A stretch of 64,000 nt of DNA, from contig NZ_CP119078.1 in the NCBI RefSeq assembly GCF_029026145.1, positions 338,501 through 402,500 of the forward strand. Direction: 5' to 3'. Every line of letters starts with the position of its first letter. Within the stretch, counting starts at the first letter, position 1. Positions 9,592-19,341 of this stretch are shown here, one piece after another. The notes beneath the pieces are model-generated. The model was not told where the DNA came from. It did no database searches and worked only from the letters and a program-made list of their open reading frames with translations. A program made the translations under genes and the position numbers. This DNA comes from Legionella cardiaca. GTDB taxonomy: Bacteria; Pseudomonadota; Gammaproteobacteria; Legionellales; Legionellaceae.

Positions 9592-10836
9592 ATGCTATTA
9601 CCCAATATTGATATCAAGGATTATAAGAAAGTTATTGCTGAAAAAATTTCGTTGATTATTGATCCGATTTCTCAAGAAATACCTCTAGATCCACTATTCG
9701 TTAATTATTTTGATTCTCAATTTGTACGTATATATTCAAAGGCCTCTGTTTTAGAACTGCAAAAACAGAATGCACTCGCACGTCAGTTGCTTGAAGAAAT
9801 TAAGCTAGATAAAACTGGCGTTTGTGTTGCTTTAAAAAGTGCCAGTAATCTATCCGAATCAGAAAAAAGCTATAAAGATTTTTTATTAACGATGAAAGAT
9901 CTAACAAGTGAAAAAATTCTAGCTATTTTACAAGAGCTACAAAAAATCGCGCAAATTGTAAAATTTTCACTGCCAGCTCAATCTTTATTGTTAAAAATCC
10001 ATCGAATCCTTCATAAGGATATTGAAGTCTATGTGGAAGCATTCTTGAGACTAGCAGCACAAAGTGATGGAGAGAAGGCAATTAAAGGGTTATTTAAATT
10101 TTATGAAGCTATGTTTAGAAAACAAACTGAAATCACAGCAGAGCGGCATGGTCAATTGATGATAAACGGTAATCCTTTATCTAATAACCAAGTAATTTGC
10201 CCAATTTTTAGAAAAAGAATCAATGTTGCTGATTCATTAAAGAATACCACTCAAGCTAGTTATTTTTTAGCTATTTTCATTGCATTAAGCAAACTAGCTG
10301 AAGTAGAAGATTCAGACATTGAGCTTTTTTTAAAAAATCAATCACCAGAATATCTTAGCAAGGCTAATACAATATTACTGCGGTATTTACGTTATCCCAT
10401 TTTGTTTAATTTTACCCCTCAACAAAAAAATTTCTTAATTCAAATAGGGGCGCAAGCCGCAGCAACGCAAATTCGTTATCCTCATCTATGGGATGAAGAA
10501 AAATCATTGGAAGAAAATGCTCTCTCTTTATTGAGAGACTATACCAAGCAAGATTGGTCTTCCCCCCTTTTAGGATTATTTATTTGCGGTCATTGGAATC
10601 GTCATCATCTTGAAAAAGTCAGGGAAACTATCAGAGAGCTGCAAGGTGGTGGGAAAGTCAGGGAGTTATTGGAGGAGCTAAAATATTATGCAAAATCCCA
10701 TAGTCAATACAATCCGCAAGGCTCTTTAGCATGCCGTTTAGAGTTTATACAGTATAAAATTGACAAAATAGCCGCTCTTAAACCCTTTCCCGAGGTTGAA
10801 TTAGAAGACGCCCTGATAACACTCGCAAACATTTAA
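9592..10836 (+). CDS. Helical hypothetical protein (414 aa)
   Basis: Not recognised. The sequence is rich in Leu, Lys, Glu and Ile with almost no Gly or Pro, predicting an almost wholly alpha-helical, soluble protein, without signal peptide or membrane segment. The ribosome site AAGGATCTGACT precedes the ATG. An ATTAATATG word lies about 25-30 bases upstream, vaguely like the PmrA box (cTTAATatT), but this is weak. It stands alone between folB and the convergent phospholipase-like gene, with which it overlaps by 4 bases at the ends. Such orphan helical proteins are frequent among Legionella effectors, but there is no direct evidence here. Confidence 0.6.
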   Translation: MLLPNIDIKDYKKVIAEKISLIIDPISQEIPLDPLFVNYFDSQFVRIYSKASVLELQKQNALARQLLEEIKLDKTGVCVALKSASNLSESEKSYKDFLLTMKDLTSEKILAILQELQKIAQIVKFSLPAQSLLLKIHRILHKDIEVYVEAFLRLAAQSDGEKAIKGLFKFYEAMFRKQTEITAERHGQLMINGNPLSNNQVICPIFRKRINVADSLKNTTQASYFLAIFIALSKLAEVEDSDIELFLKNQSPEYLSKANTILLRYLRYPILFNFTPQQKNFLIQIGAQAAATQIRYPHLWDEEKSLEENALSLLRDYTKQDWSSPLLGLFICGHWNRHHLEKVRETIRELQGGGKVRELLEELKYYAKSHSQYNPQGSLACRLEFIQYKIDKIAALKPFPEVELEDALITLANI

Positions 10837-12479
10837 TAAAGACTTGGACTTGATAGGGTACTGTCTTGTGAAATGGGGCTAGGCGGTTTATTAATAAAAC
10901 CATGTACTGAATGCGCATTTGCCAGAGAGGTTGGGGGCGTCATCCGCCAGGATGCTTGAAATTCTTTTTCTTGTTCAATTTGTGATGTTGCAGATAAGAG
11001 ATTTGTGGGCTCAACGTTTAGTCCTTTCATTTCGTCAGTACCATTAATGATAGTTGCTGGTTTTTCCTGAGCGACCTCCGTGGCTAGATTTTTAATAATA
11101 GAGGGGGAATAAATAAATCCCAAGACCCGCAATTTAAAAACTAAAACAAAGGCTTTCCATAAGGTTAATTTTTCGTAACCATGATTTTGTGGTTGTTCCA
11201 GCGCATCGCGATACTCAGTAGGCATTAATGTTTTGATCTGGCTAATATTAGAACGAAAATAGATATTGCCATCTTTACCATTAATCAAAAGAGGTTGGGT
11301 TTGTGGTTTTTGATAATCTACCTCTGGTAAAAAACATAATCCTCCATAATGTGCCTCAGGAGGAATAATACCACTCTCCATCACCCGAGCAATGTCGCCA
11401 AGAGAGTTGGTCATACCGTTGACAAGCATATCGCTATTGTTATTGTTGCCATTTAAAAAATAAGTTCCATCACCATAGGCTTCATCAATAACCGGATACA
11501 TTTTCAATATTTTATCGGAGTCTGTGCAGGGTTGATGGGGATTATGGACGGTAACGCTACGAAGATTGTCCTCATTATGCATATTATTAATAAGAATGCT
11601 ACCGAAGACACTAAAGCGTTCTGGCATCGTTTTACGTAAGATACCGATCCGGCTCATATGTCCACCCGCAAAATGGTCGGAGTAAAAATGCATGGTAAAC
11701 AAATCTTGAGCAATAGCCAGGGCATGGTAGCGTGCAGCTAATTCCTCATAAATTGCTGCAGGTGAAGTTAAATTTTCAAATTTATAACGTGTGGGATTAT
11801 CCTGAATTTGTTTAAGAACCCGAGTCAATTCAGTGCTGATTGATTTTTGAAGATCTTCCAGAACAAGTTTACCACTGCTGAGATTTTTGCACGCAAAGGC
11901 TATTTCAGCCATTTTCAAGGCGGTGTGATGGCCCACAATATAAGCTCGAGCCGACCAGGGAGTAAAATGAGCTTCATTCTTGTTTAACTTTTCCTTATAG
12001 CCTTTCACAGTCCAGGAATAAACAAGCTGCTGAAAAATGGCGTTAATAGATTTAAAAAAAGGAATGTAGGTGGTTTCTTCTACTTTATAGATATGCTCAA
12101 TGTTTTCGAGATTGACATCAGGAGAGGCCAGATCTCCATAGGCTTCTGTAAAAGCCAATATTTCTTTTGCTACGACCGGATTTTTAAATAATCGTTTATT
12201 GTTTTTAACAGCCGCTTGACCAGCTGTTTTACCAATATTTAATTCTAAACCCCAACCCGCTTTTGTATAATAGTCACCCGCTAATGCAACAATATCACCG
12301 GCTGTTAATTGTAATTTATCAAGCGGAACAGGTATACCGTCAAGTTGTCGCATCATTGTGACGCGTAGAGGCTCATCATCGGGCTTGGGCAATATACTTT
12401 TACTACCCTGTAAATAGAGATTATCAAGGGTTTCAATACGGATTTGATTACCAGCCTGTCGGTGCTCGTTGGTTTCCAT
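10833..12479 (-). CDS. Putative zinc phospholipase C (PlcA/PlcB/PlcC-like)
   Basis: A 548-residue protein. GDIVALAGDYYT (61-72), YIVGHHTALKMAE (180-192) and especially the block DLFTMHFYSDHFAGGHMSR (259-277) place His and Asp residues in the H-x(3)-D-H-x(4)-H spacing of zinc phospholipases of the Legionella PlcC / Pseudomonas fluorescens type. Those enzymes remove head groups from phospholipids, and in L. pneumophila one is a Dot/Icm effector and two are type II secreted. Here no signal peptide is visible, and the last 60 residues form a Ser/Pro/Gln-rich disordered tail, which would suit type IV export. Identification rests on remembered motif patterns and should be checked. Start ATG at 12479 lacks a strong ribosome site. 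Confidence 0.55.
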   Translation of the reverse strand: METNEHRQAGNQIRIETLDNLYLQGSKSILPKPDDEPLRVTMMRQLDGIPVPLDKLQLTAGDIVALAGDYYTKAGWGLELNIGKTAGQAAVKNNKRLFKNPVVAKEILAFTEAYGDLASPDVNLENIEHIYKVEETTYIPFFKSINAIFQQLVYSWTVKGYKEKLNKNEAHFTPWSARAYIVGHHTALKMAEIAFACKNLSSGKLVLEDLQKSISTELTRVLKQIQDNPTRYKFENLTSPAAIYEELAARYHALAIAQDLFTMHFYSDHFAGGHMSRIGILRKTMPERFSVFGSILINNMHNEDNLRSVTVHNPHQPCTDSDKILKMYPVIDEAYGDGTYFLNGNNNNSDMLVNGMTNSLGDIARVMESGIIPPEAHYGGLCFLPEVDYQKPQTQPLLINGKDGNIYFRSNISQIKTLMPTEYRDALEQPQNHGYEKLTLWKAFVLVFKLRVLGFIYSPSIIKNLATEVAQEKPATIINGTDEMKGLNVEPTNLLSATSQIEQEKEFQASWRMTPPTSLANAHSVHGFINKPPSPISQDSTLSSPSLY

Positions 12480-12825
12480 GGGTGATCTGTAAAGTTTGCC
12501 TGCGTTGATTGTAACGAGAGAAAATTAAGAAAAACTTAAAATCTGTAAAAATTGGGAACAAATCATCTCACTTCATGATTTAATTCATCTCATTCACGCG
12601 CAGGCGGGAAACTATCTTTAAAACAAAATTTCTTTGTTTAGCGAAACATTTACACGGGGTAATTTGCTGTTAAGAACCGTCAATTTAAGCGACAGAGTGG
12701 ATACGTTTTCTTATAAAGCCGTTCTAATTTTTTGTCGTTTATGGAAGAGCAACAAAAAGCACCATCTGTATTTTATCCACTACAATGTTAGAATCCTTGG
12801 TACTTTTAACTGTAAAAAAATTGCT
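12480..12825. other. Divergent intergenic region upstream of hemE
   Basis: This 346-base region separates the phospholipase-like gene (minus) from hemE (plus). The hemE frame is open from 12634, but the first 64 codons have no similarity to HemE and read like noncoding sequence. It presumably holds promoters of both genes. No RNA gene or clear operator seen. Confidence 0.5.
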
Positions 12826-13887
12826 ATGGACAATATTCAGGATTCATTATTAATTCGCGCTCTACGGCGCCTACCTGTTGAACGAACCCCGGTTTGGTTT
12901 ATGCGCCAGGCAGGACGGTATTTACCAGAGTACCGGCGTGTGCGAGAACAGGCTGGAAGTTTCTTAAATTTATGCCAGAACCCTGAGTTAGCTTGTGAAG
13001 TTACATTACAACCTTTATCTCGTTATGCTCTCGATGCAGCAATTCTATTTTCCGATATATTAACTATTCCAGATGCAATGGGATTGGGCCTGTACTTTAC
13101 TGAAGGAGAGGGGCCTGCTTTCCATAAACCGGTTCGTACCATCGAAGAGATTTCAGCATTAGAGATTCCAAATCCTGTTGAACAATTAAGCTATGTAATG
13201 GAAGCGGTACGTCTAATTCGCCATGAAATGCCTAAAAATTTGCCTTTAATTGGCTTTGCTGGTAGCCCTTGGACTTTGGCTTGCTATATGGTTGAAGGGG
13301 GAAGTAGCCGTGATTTTAAACAAATTTTACGTTTACTTTATATTGAACCCAAGGCACTTCACCTCCTATTAAAAAAGCTTGCCGAAGCTGTCACTGTTTA
13401 TCTTGACGAACAAATACGACAAGGCGTGAATGTTGTGATGTTATTTGATACTTGGGGAGGGATTTTAACTGCGAAAAACTATCAAGCATTCTCTCTTCAT
13501 TATATGGAAACGATCATTAAGGCTTTAAAGCAGAAACATCCGCATATTCCCATCATTTTATTTACCAAAGGGGGGGGACAATGGCTTAAACAAATGTCAC
13601 AAAGTGGTTGTGATGCACTGGGTTTAGATTGGACAACAGAAATTGGCACTGCGCGTTTGCTTGTGGGTGATCAGGTGGCATTGCAGGGGAATCTTGATCC
13701 AACTGTCTTGCTGTCTACTCCTCAATGCATCCGTCAGCAAGTTGAACAAGTGCTGGCCTCCTTTGGCGCAGGCACTGGACATGTATTTAATTTAGGGCAT
13801 GGTATTACCCCGGATGTATCTCCGGAACACGTAACAGTGATGATTGAGGCAGTGCATGAGTTAAGTCCCGCTTATCATGGAGAATAA
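12826..13887 (+). CDS. hemE: Uroporphyrinogen III decarboxylase
   Basis: From the ATG at 12826 the protein is 353 residues, standard for HemE, and begins [17 protein letters not shown]. The family signatures [16 protein letters not shown] (with the substrate-binding Arg and Gln) and [17 protein letters not shown] are intact, as are the catalytic Asp block [13 protein letters not shown] and [10 protein letters not shown] near the C-terminus. It decarboxylates the four acetate side chains of uroporphyrinogen III to coproporphyrinogen III in haem synthesis. The open frame extends upstream to 12634, but that extension is not part of the family and I exclude it. A YheT-type hydrolase follows after 2 bases, likely in the same transcript. 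Confidence 0.97.
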   Translation: MDNIQDSLLIRALRRLPVERTPVWFMRQAGRYLPEYRRVREQAGSFLNLCQNPELACEVTLQPLSRYALDAAILFSDILTIPDAMGLGLYFTEGEGPAFHKPVRTIEEISALEIPNPVEQLSYVMEAVRLIRHEMPKNLPLIGFAGSPWTLACYMVEGGSSRDFKQILRLLYIEPKALHLLLKKLAEAVTVYLDEQIRQGVNVVMLFDTWGGILTAKNYQAFSLHYMETIIKALKQKHPHIPIILFTKGGGQWLKQMSQSGCDALGLDWTTEIGTARLLVGDQVALQGNLDPTVLLSTPQCIRQQVEQVLASFGAGTGHVFNLGHGITPDVSPEHVTVMIEAVHELSPAYHGE

Positions 13888-13889
13888 CT

Positions 13890-14870
13890 ATGATCATTAA
13901 TAGTGATTTTAGGCCAGCTTGGTGGTTATCAAATTCACACGCACAAACGCTATTTCCTACGCTGACTCGTCGCCTGCAGGCACCAGTTAATTCAACTGAA
14001 CGGATTGAATTACCGGACGGTGATTTCATTGATTTGGCCTGGGCTGTAAATAACCAGGAAAGCGATAGTCCTTTGGTTATAATACTGCACGGCTTAGGGG
14101 GTAGCATCGAGTCTGCCTATGTCGCTGGATTTATGCATGCATTAAACAGTTGTGGCTGGCGTGCTGTGCTTATGCACTTTCGTGGAGCGAGTAAGGAACC
14201 TAATCGCTTGGCCCGCGCGTACCATTCTGGGGATACAGGGGACTTAAATTTTTTTCTGCAGCTCCTGCAAAAACGTGAGCCTCATACAAAAAAAGCTGCC
14301 ATCGGTGTATCGTTGGGAGGCAATGTTTTACTTAAATGGTTAGGAGAGAATGGACCGCAAAAAATACTTGAGACAGCAATTGCAGTTTCAGTACCATTTC
14401 AGCTACGTTTTGTTGCCGATAAGATTAGCCAAGGTTTCTCCCGAATTTACCAAGGCTATTTGTTACGTCGTTTGAAAGAGGTCTTTGAGCGTAAAAGACA
14501 AGTTTTCAGCAATGACTTACCAGAACCCTTAAAGAATATTGACAAATGGCAGTGTTTTTGGACTTTTGATGAATTTGTCACTGCTCCCTTACATGGGTTT
14601 CCCAATGTCCATGCTTATTATCGCGAGGCAAGTTCTCGTTCTTATTTGCGTCATATTGCCACCCCAACGTTGATTATTCACGCATTAGATGACCCATTTA
14701 TGACTCCTGAAGTTGTTCCCAGTGAGAAAGAGTTATCATCTGATATTATACTTGAGTTGAGTGCTACCGGTGGACATGTCGGTTTTATTGCGGGGCATGT
14801 ACCAGGAATGCCGATTTATTGGCTGGATCAGCGAATCCCTGATTTTTTAAAACCAATATTCTCATCCTAA
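13890..14870 (+). CDS. YheT-family alpha/beta hydrolase
   Basis: A 326-residue alpha/beta hydrolase. HGLGGSIESAY forms the oxyanion region, GVSLGGN the nucleophile elbow, and the C-terminal DDPFMTP and GGHVGF blocks supply the Asp and His of the triad. The opening FRPAWWLSNSHAQTLFPTL is characteristic of the YheT/ABHD esterase family, whose physiological substrate in bacteria is not settled. It begins 2 bases after hemE with GGAGAATAACT as ribosome site. It converges on the DAHP synthase gene across a shared stem-loop. Confidence 0.9.
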   Translation: MIINSDFRPAWWLSNSHAQTLFPTLTRRLQAPVNSTERIELPDGDFIDLAWAVNNQESDSPLVIILHGLGGSIESAYVAGFMHALNSCGWRAVLMHFRGASKEPNRLARAYHSGDTGDLNFFLQLLQKREPHTKKAAIGVSLGGNVLLKWLGENGPQKILETAIAVSVPFQLRFVADKISQGFSRIYQGYLLRRLKEVFERKRQVFSNDLPEPLKNIDKWQCFWTFDEFVTAPLHGFPNVHAYYREASSRSYLRHIATPTLIIHALDDPFMTPEVVPSEKELSSDIILELSATGGHVGFIAGHVPGMPIYWLDQRIPDFLKPIFSS

Positions 14871-14888
14871 AACAACCTAAAGCGGACA

Positions 14889-14930
14889 AAACCCATTCCA
14901 GAAGACGCCAGGCTATCCTGGAACAGGTTT
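14889..14930. terminator. Bidirectional stem-loop between yheT-type gene and DAHP synthase
   Basis: Inverted arms AAACC + TTCCAG (14889-14901) and CTGGAA + GGTTT (14918-14930), separated on both sides by CA, form a two-part stem between convergent genes. There is no long T tract, so termination in both directions is an inference from position. Confidence 0.5.
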
Positions 14931-14937
14931 ATATAAC

Positions 14938-16281
14938 TTAGCTGCGCTGCAGCGATTTAAATTGCTTACTTAATTGAATGGCCATTTCTAAGGATTGTTC
15001 ATAATTTAGACGAGGATCAACTAAGCTACGATAAGCTCGTTTGAGATCTTCTTCATTTAACCCGCGTGCTCCGCCAATGCATTCAGTCACATTATCACCC
15101 GTTAGCTCAAAATGAACGCCACCTAAATAACTGTCCATTTCACGATGAATTGTAACGGCTTGCTGGAGTTCTGACAAAATATTGTCGAAATGTCGTGTTT
15201 TGATGCCATCAGGTGTTGTTTCCGTATTACCGTGCATGGGATCGCAGGACCAAGTAACAGGACAATTTGTGGTTTTTATTGCTTCAATAAGCGGGGGCAA
15301 TAATTTTTGAATGTCTTTAGCTCCTAAACGGGTGATAAGAAGTATTCGACCTTCCTCTCGTTGAGGGTTAAGAACCTTAATTACTTCAGTTAACCATTCT
15401 TTGGTAGCGGCTGGTCCGACTTTGATGCCAATTGGATTTTGTACGCCCCGTAGGAATTCAAGGTGAGCACTTTCTAACTTGGCTGTGCGCATGCCTATCC
15501 AGGGTAAATGAGTTGATAAGTCATACCATAAGCCATCATGCAGGCGTCGAGTTAATGCCTGTTCATAATGGAGATGCAAGGCTTCATGAGAGGTATAAAA
15601 ATCTACTTTATTAAGTGTGCTATCACGCAAACCGTCAATGGCCTCAATAAAAGCCAGGGAGTCGGAAAGTGAATGAACGATGGCATGATATTCATCAGCT
15701 TGTGGGGAGTGTTCGACAAAGCGTAAATCCCAACGCTGGGGATGATTTAAATCGGCGAATCCACCGTCTAGTAGTGCTCGAATGAAATTTAGCGTCATGG
15801 CGGCACAACTATAACCCTGTAACATTAATTTAGGATTGGGGATGCGTGAGTCAGCATCAAACTGCTGGGAATTAACCAAATCACCACGATAACTCGGTAA
15901 AGTGACTCCACCAATTGTTTCATAATCTGAAGAGCGGGGTTTCGCATATTGACCAGCAATACGCCCTATTCTCACAATGGGTTTACGCATACCGTGCAAC
16001 AAGATAAGACTCATTTGTAATAAAATCTTAAGTTTGTTGGTAATAATGTCTGAACGGCAATCATTAAACGATTCAGCACAATCTCCACCTTGAAGAATAA
16101 ACGCTTCTCTGCGTCCTGCCCGAGCAATTGCCTGCCTTAAATTTTTAATTTCTCCGCTGGTAACAAGGGGAGGAAGTTGACTCAGTTGTTCAACAACTTT
16201 AGCCAGTTGATTTTCATCCGGATAACTGGCTGCTTGTTCATAAGAAAATTCCTGCCAAGAAACTGGCGACCATTCGCGCAT
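14938..16281 (-). CDS. Class II 3-deoxy-D-arabino-heptulosonate-7-phosphate synthase
   Basis: The 447-residue protein has the plant-like (type II) DAHP synthase sequence: WSPVSW at the start, FILQGGDCAESFNDC with the metal-binding Cys, VRIGRIAGQYAKPRS, HEALHLHYEQALTR, VGPAAT, PVTWSCDPMHGNTE and HFELTGDNVTECIGG. The enzyme condenses phosphoenolpyruvate and erythrose 4-phosphate, the first step of the shikimate pathway. It is unrelated in sequence to E. coli AroF/G/H. Ribosome site AAGGAG lies 8 bases before the ATG. It diverges from grpE; 16282-16478 holds both promoters. Confidence 0.95.
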   Translation of the reverse strand: MREWSPVSWQEFSYEQAASYPDENQLAKVVEQLSQLPPLVTSGEIKNLRQAIARAGRREAFILQGGDCAESFNDCRSDIITNKLKILLQMSLILLHGMRKPIVRIGRIAGQYAKPRSSDYETIGGVTLPSYRGDLVNSQQFDADSRIPNPKLMLQGYSCAAMTLNFIRALLDGGFADLNHPQRWDLRFVEHSPQADEYHAIVHSLSDSLAFIEAIDGLRDSTLNKVDFYTSHEALHLHYEQALTRRLHDGLWYDLSTHLPWIGMRTAKLESAHLEFLRGVQNPIGIKVGPAATKEWLTEVIKVLNPQREEGRILLITRLGAKDIQKLLPPLIEAIKTTNCPVTWSCDPMHGNTETTPDGIKTRHFDNILSELQQAVTIHREMDSYLGGVHFELTGDNVTECIGGARGLNEEDLKRAYRSLVDPRLNYEQSLEMAIQLSKQFKSLQRS

Positions 16282-16416
16282 AAAAAAGAACTCCTTGATT
16301 ATCTATAATACCGAGTATGCGATGAATGAACAGTTCTAGCAAGTTATACTTATATAATTAAATGTAATAAAAAGGCTGAGTTAGGAAAGAAATGGCAGTC
16401 TTAATTTTATATAGGA

Positions 16417-16443
16417 CTTGAATTTTTATGAACAGTCCCCAAC
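16417..16443 (+). promoter_or_regulatory. Sigma-32 (heat-shock) promoter of grpE
   Basis: CTTGAA at 16417-16422 and CCCCAACT at 16437-16444, separated by 14 bases, fit the RpoH consensus (CTTGAA, 13-15 bases, CCCCATnT). Transcription should begin near 16450, downstream of the ATG at 16428, so that ATG cannot be the start of the main product and the ATG at 16479 is used. Confidence 0.8.
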
Positions 16444-16478
16444 TTACTGCCATCATTTTATTCGGGAGTGAATTGACA

Positions 16479-17105
16479 ATGAGCGAAGATAATAAAAAAA
16501 ACTGGCGTAAAATTAAAGAGTCACACGAAGAAGACTCTTGGAACGATGAAGATGAAGAAGCGCCTTTAAGTGAGGATGAAGATTCATTAGACATGAATGA
16601 GCATGCTTTGGAGCATCCAAGTTATATCGAACTTGAAGAAAAATTAACGTCTGCTGAGCAAAAAGCCCATGAAAATTGGGAAAAAGCAGCTCGAGCTGTT
16701 GCCGAATTAGAAAACGTTCGCCGGCGAGCAGAGCGTGAAGTTTCGAACGCACACCGTTACGGAGTAGAAAAATTACTCACAGCGTTCTTACCAGTGGCTG
16801 ATAGCATGGAACAAGCCTTACAACTTTCCGAAAAAGAAAAGAACACGAGCATGCATGAGGGATTACAATTAACCATGAAGTTGTTTTTGGATGTTTTGGA
16901 AAAAAATGGTGTTCAACAGCTTGATCCCCTCGGTGAACCATTTAATCCCCAGGAACATGAAGCAATGTCCATGCAAGAGGTTGCAGGCTCTGCGCCTAAT
17001 ACAGTTCTTGCTGTGTTTCAGAAGGGGTATAAACTGCATGACAGGGTTATTCGTCCCGCACGAGTCGTGGTTTCTAAAGCAAAATCTGTTGACGAAAAAG
17101 CTTAA
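16479..17105 (+). CDS. grpE: Nucleotide exchange factor GrpE
   Basis: A 208-residue GrpE. After a long acidic, Asp/Glu-rich leader (to about residue 55) comes the coiled coil (EKAARAVAELENVRRRAERE) and the C-terminal beta domain with DPLGEPFNPQEHEAMSMQE and GYKLHDRVIRPARVVVSK. It releases ADP from DnaK. The frame is open from 16428, but the sigma-32 promoter places the transcript start after that codon; GGAG at 16463-16467 serves the ATG at 16479. The acidic leader is longer than in E. coli. It heads the chaperone cluster and is followed by dnaK. Confidence 0.96.
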   Translation: MSEDNKKNWRKIKESHEEDSWNDEDEEAPLSEDEDSLDMNEHALEHPSYIELEEKLTSAEQKAHENWEKAARAVAELENVRRRAEREVSNAHRYGVEKLLTAFLPVADSMEQALQLSEKEKNTSMHEGLQLTMKLFLDVLEKNGVQQLDPLGEPFNPQEHEAMSMQEVAGSAPNTVLAVFQKGYKLHDRVIRPARVVVSKAKSVDEKA

Positions 17106-17128
17106 TTATCAAGTGGATAGATAATTAA
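17102..17128 (+). terminator. Stem-loop at the grpE stop codon
   Basis: Perfect 9-bp inverted repeat TTAATTATC (17102-17110) / GATAATTAA (17120-17128) overlapping the grpE stop. It could attenuate read-through into dnaK or shield the grpE message end. Confidence 0.4.
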
Positions 17129-17195
17129 ATTTCAGACAAAACAGGCAAGACTTACCATACATATTCGATATTGGCTGGTTTTAAATAGTGGATAG

Positions 17196-17223
17196 CTTGA
17201 AATTTATAAATTCCACCCCATAT
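17196..17223 (+). promoter_or_regulatory. Sigma-32 (heat-shock) promoter of dnaK
   Basis: CTTGAAA at 17196-17202, a 13-base spacer, and CCCCATAT at 17216-17223: an essentially perfect RpoH promoter 41 bases before the dnaK ATG. It allows dnaK to be made separately from, and more strongly than, grpE. Confidence 0.9.
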
Positions 17224-17264
17224 GAAAAACATTGCAATATAAAAACTATCTGGAGCAAGAATAA

Positions 17265-19202
17265 ATGGCAAAAATTATCGGAATCGACTTAGGTACAACA
17301 AATTCCTGCGTAGCGATAATGGAAGGTGATAAACCACGTGTAATTGAAAATAGCGAAGGGCACCGTACGACTCCTTCTATTGTCGCTTTTACTGATGACA
17401 ATGAAGTTTTGGTTGGTCAGGCAGCTAAACGTCAAGCAGTTACTAATCCTGATAATACACTTTTTGCGGTGAAACGTTTGATCGGTCGTCGCTTTGATGA
17501 TCCAGTTGTGCAAAAAGATATAAAAATGGTTCCCTACAAGATTATTAAAGCGGACAACGGCGATGCCTGGGTACGTGTAAAAGGCCAAGACAAGGCGCCA
17601 CCACAAATTTCAGCAGAAGTTTTACGTAAAATGAAAAAAACTGCCGAAGATTATCTTGGCGAAGAAGTGAAGGAAGCTGTCATCACGGTTCCTGCCTACT
17701 TTAATGATTCACAACGTCAAGCCACTAAAGATGCCGGTCGAATTGCAGGACTTGAAGTAAAACGTATTATTAACGAACCAACTGCTGCGGCACTTGCCTA
17801 TGGGATGGACAAGAAACGTGGTGATTCAGTCATCGCAGTCTATGACTTGGGGGGGGGGACTTTTGATATTTCAATTATTGAAATTGCTGAAGTTGATGGG
17901 GAGCACCAATTTGAAGTATTAGCAACAAATGGTGATACTTTCTTGGGTGGTGAAGATTTTGACCTCGCATTAATTGAATATCTGGCTTCAGAATTTAAGA
18001 AAGATACTGGCATTGATTTGCACAATGATCCCTTAGCTTTACAACGTTTGAAAGATGCGGCTGAAAAGGCAAAGATTGAATTATCATCTGCGCAACAAAC
18101 TGATGTGAACCTACCTTATATTACTGCTGATGCATCAGGTCCTAAACATTTAAACATTAAGTTAACGCGCGCAAAACTAGAATCTCTCGTTGAACAATTA
18201 GTTGAGCGTTCTATTGAACCTTGTAAGATTGCTCTGAAGGATGCTGGTTTGAATGTTTCTCAAATTAACGAGGTTATTCTCGTTGGCGGGCAAACACGTA
18301 TGCCTATGGTGCAAAAGAAAGTGCAGGATTTCTTTGGCAAAGAGCCACGTAAAGATGTAAACCCTGATGAGGCTGTCGCTGTAGGTGCAGCAATTCAGGC
18401 TGCTGTATTGTCTGGCGATGTGAAAGACATCCTATTACTTGATGTAACTCCGTTATCATTAGGTATTGAAACGTTGGGTGGTGTTATGACCAAGCTTATT
18501 GAGAAAAACACAACCATTCCAACCAAAGCAAACCAAGTGTTCTCTACAGCTGACGATAATCAGACAGCGGTAACGGTTCATGTCTTACAGGGTGAGCGCG
18601 AGCAAGCTTCTGCAAATAAATCGTTAGGTCGTTTTGATCTAACTGATATTCCACCTGCACCACGTGGTGTACCACAAATTGAAGTTATTTTTGATATTGA
18701 CGCTAACGGTATTTTAAATGTATCTGCTAAAGACAAGGCGACTGGTAAAGCACAATCCATTGTGATTAAAGCGTCTAGTGGTTTAAGTGATGAAGAAGTT
18801 GACGCAATGGTTAAAGATGCCAAAGCGCATGCGGAAGAAGATAAGAAATTCAAGGAAATGGCTGATATCCGTAACCAAGCTGATAGCCTGATTCATAGTA
18901 GCGAAAAATCTATGAAGGATTTGGAGGGTGAGTTATCAGCTGATGAGAAAAGCAGTATAGAAACAGCAATTACCGAGTTAAAAGAAGCGATGAAAGGTAA
19001 TGATAAGGCTCAGATTGAAGATAAATTAAAAGTCTTGACTAACGTTTCCGGTAAAATGGCTGAGCGTGTTTATGCAAAGAAAACTGCTGAAACTCAATCA
19101 GAAACACCTCATGAAACAAAAGCCACTGAAGAACCAGCAAAACAGGCTGATGAAGGCGTTGTTGATGCTGAGTTTGAGGAAGTCCAGGACGATAAGAAGT
19201 AA
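17265..19202 (+). CDS. dnaK: Chaperone DnaK (Hsp70)
   Basis: Full-length Hsp70, 645 residues. The nucleotide-binding domain has [14 protein letters not shown], the [13 protein letters not shown] phosphate loop and the [11 protein letters not shown] block; the linker region [16 protein letters not shown] leads to the substrate-binding domain and the helical lid, and the protein ends with the conserved acidic motif EEVQDDKK, analogous to EEVKDKK in E. coli. It folds and disaggregates proteins in an ATP cycle with DnaJ and GrpE. Two start-proximal signals, an RpoH promoter and GGAGCAAGAATA, fix the start at 17265. dnaJ follows after a stem-loop. Confidence 0.99.
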   Translation: MAKIIGIDLGTTNSCVAIMEGDKPRVIENSEGHRTTPSIVAFTDDNEVLVGQAAKRQAVTNPDNTLFAVKRLIGRRFDDPVVQKDIKMVPYKIIKADNGDAWVRVKGQDKAPPQISAEVLRKMKKTAEDYLGEEVKEAVITVPAYFNDSQRQATKDAGRIAGLEVKRIINEPTAAALAYGMDKKRGDSVIAVYDLGGGTFDISIIEIAEVDGEHQFEVLATNGDTFLGGEDFDLALIEYLASEFKKDTGIDLHNDPLALQRLKDAAEKAKIELSSAQQTDVNLPYITADASGPKHLNIKLTRAKLESLVEQLVERSIEPCKIALKDAGLNVSQINEVILVGGQTRMPMVQKKVQDFFGKEPRKDVNPDEAVAVGAAIQAAVLSGDVKDILLLDVTPLSLGIETLGGVMTKLIEKNTTIPTKANQVFSTADDNQTAVTVHVLQGEREQASANKSLGRFDLTDIPPAPRGVPQIEVIFDIDANGILNVSAKDKATGKAQSIVIKASSGLSDEEVDAMVKDAKAHAEEDKKFKEMADIRNQADSLIHSSEKSMKDLEGELSADEKSSIETAITELKEAMKGNDKAQIEDKLKVLTNVSGKMAERVYAKKTAETQSETPHETKATEEPAKQADEGVVDAEFEEVQDDKK

Positions 19203-19248
19203 CGAGTTACAATTGATGGTGTTTATAATATGAGCACCATTAGCGTTT

Positions 19249-19289
19249 AAAAAAGAATGGGGATGCTATGCGTTCCCTGTTTCTTTTTT
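19249..19289 (+). terminator. Terminator/attenuator between dnaK and dnaJ
   Basis: An A-rich arm (AAAAAAGAA from 19249) and GGGGA pair with TCCC and a T-rich arm (TTTCTTTTTT to 19289). A second small hairpin, ATGGTG/CACCAT, sits at 19216-19240. Together they probably reduce dnaJ expression relative to dnaK; partial read-through is expected. Confidence 0.65.
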
Positions 19290-19341
19290 GTACTTCTAGT
19301 ATAATGGTAAAATAGTTTAATCTTTAATTGGTGTTAGAGTT

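Noticed and set aside
12634-12825. N-terminal extension of HemE from 12634
   Set aside because: The 64 extra residues are not part of the family; the ATG at 12826 gives the normal length and N-terminus.
16428-16478. Extended N-terminus of GrpE from the ATG at 16428
   Set aside because: The sigma-32 promoter (16417-16443) overlaps this stretch, so the transcript starts after that ATG.
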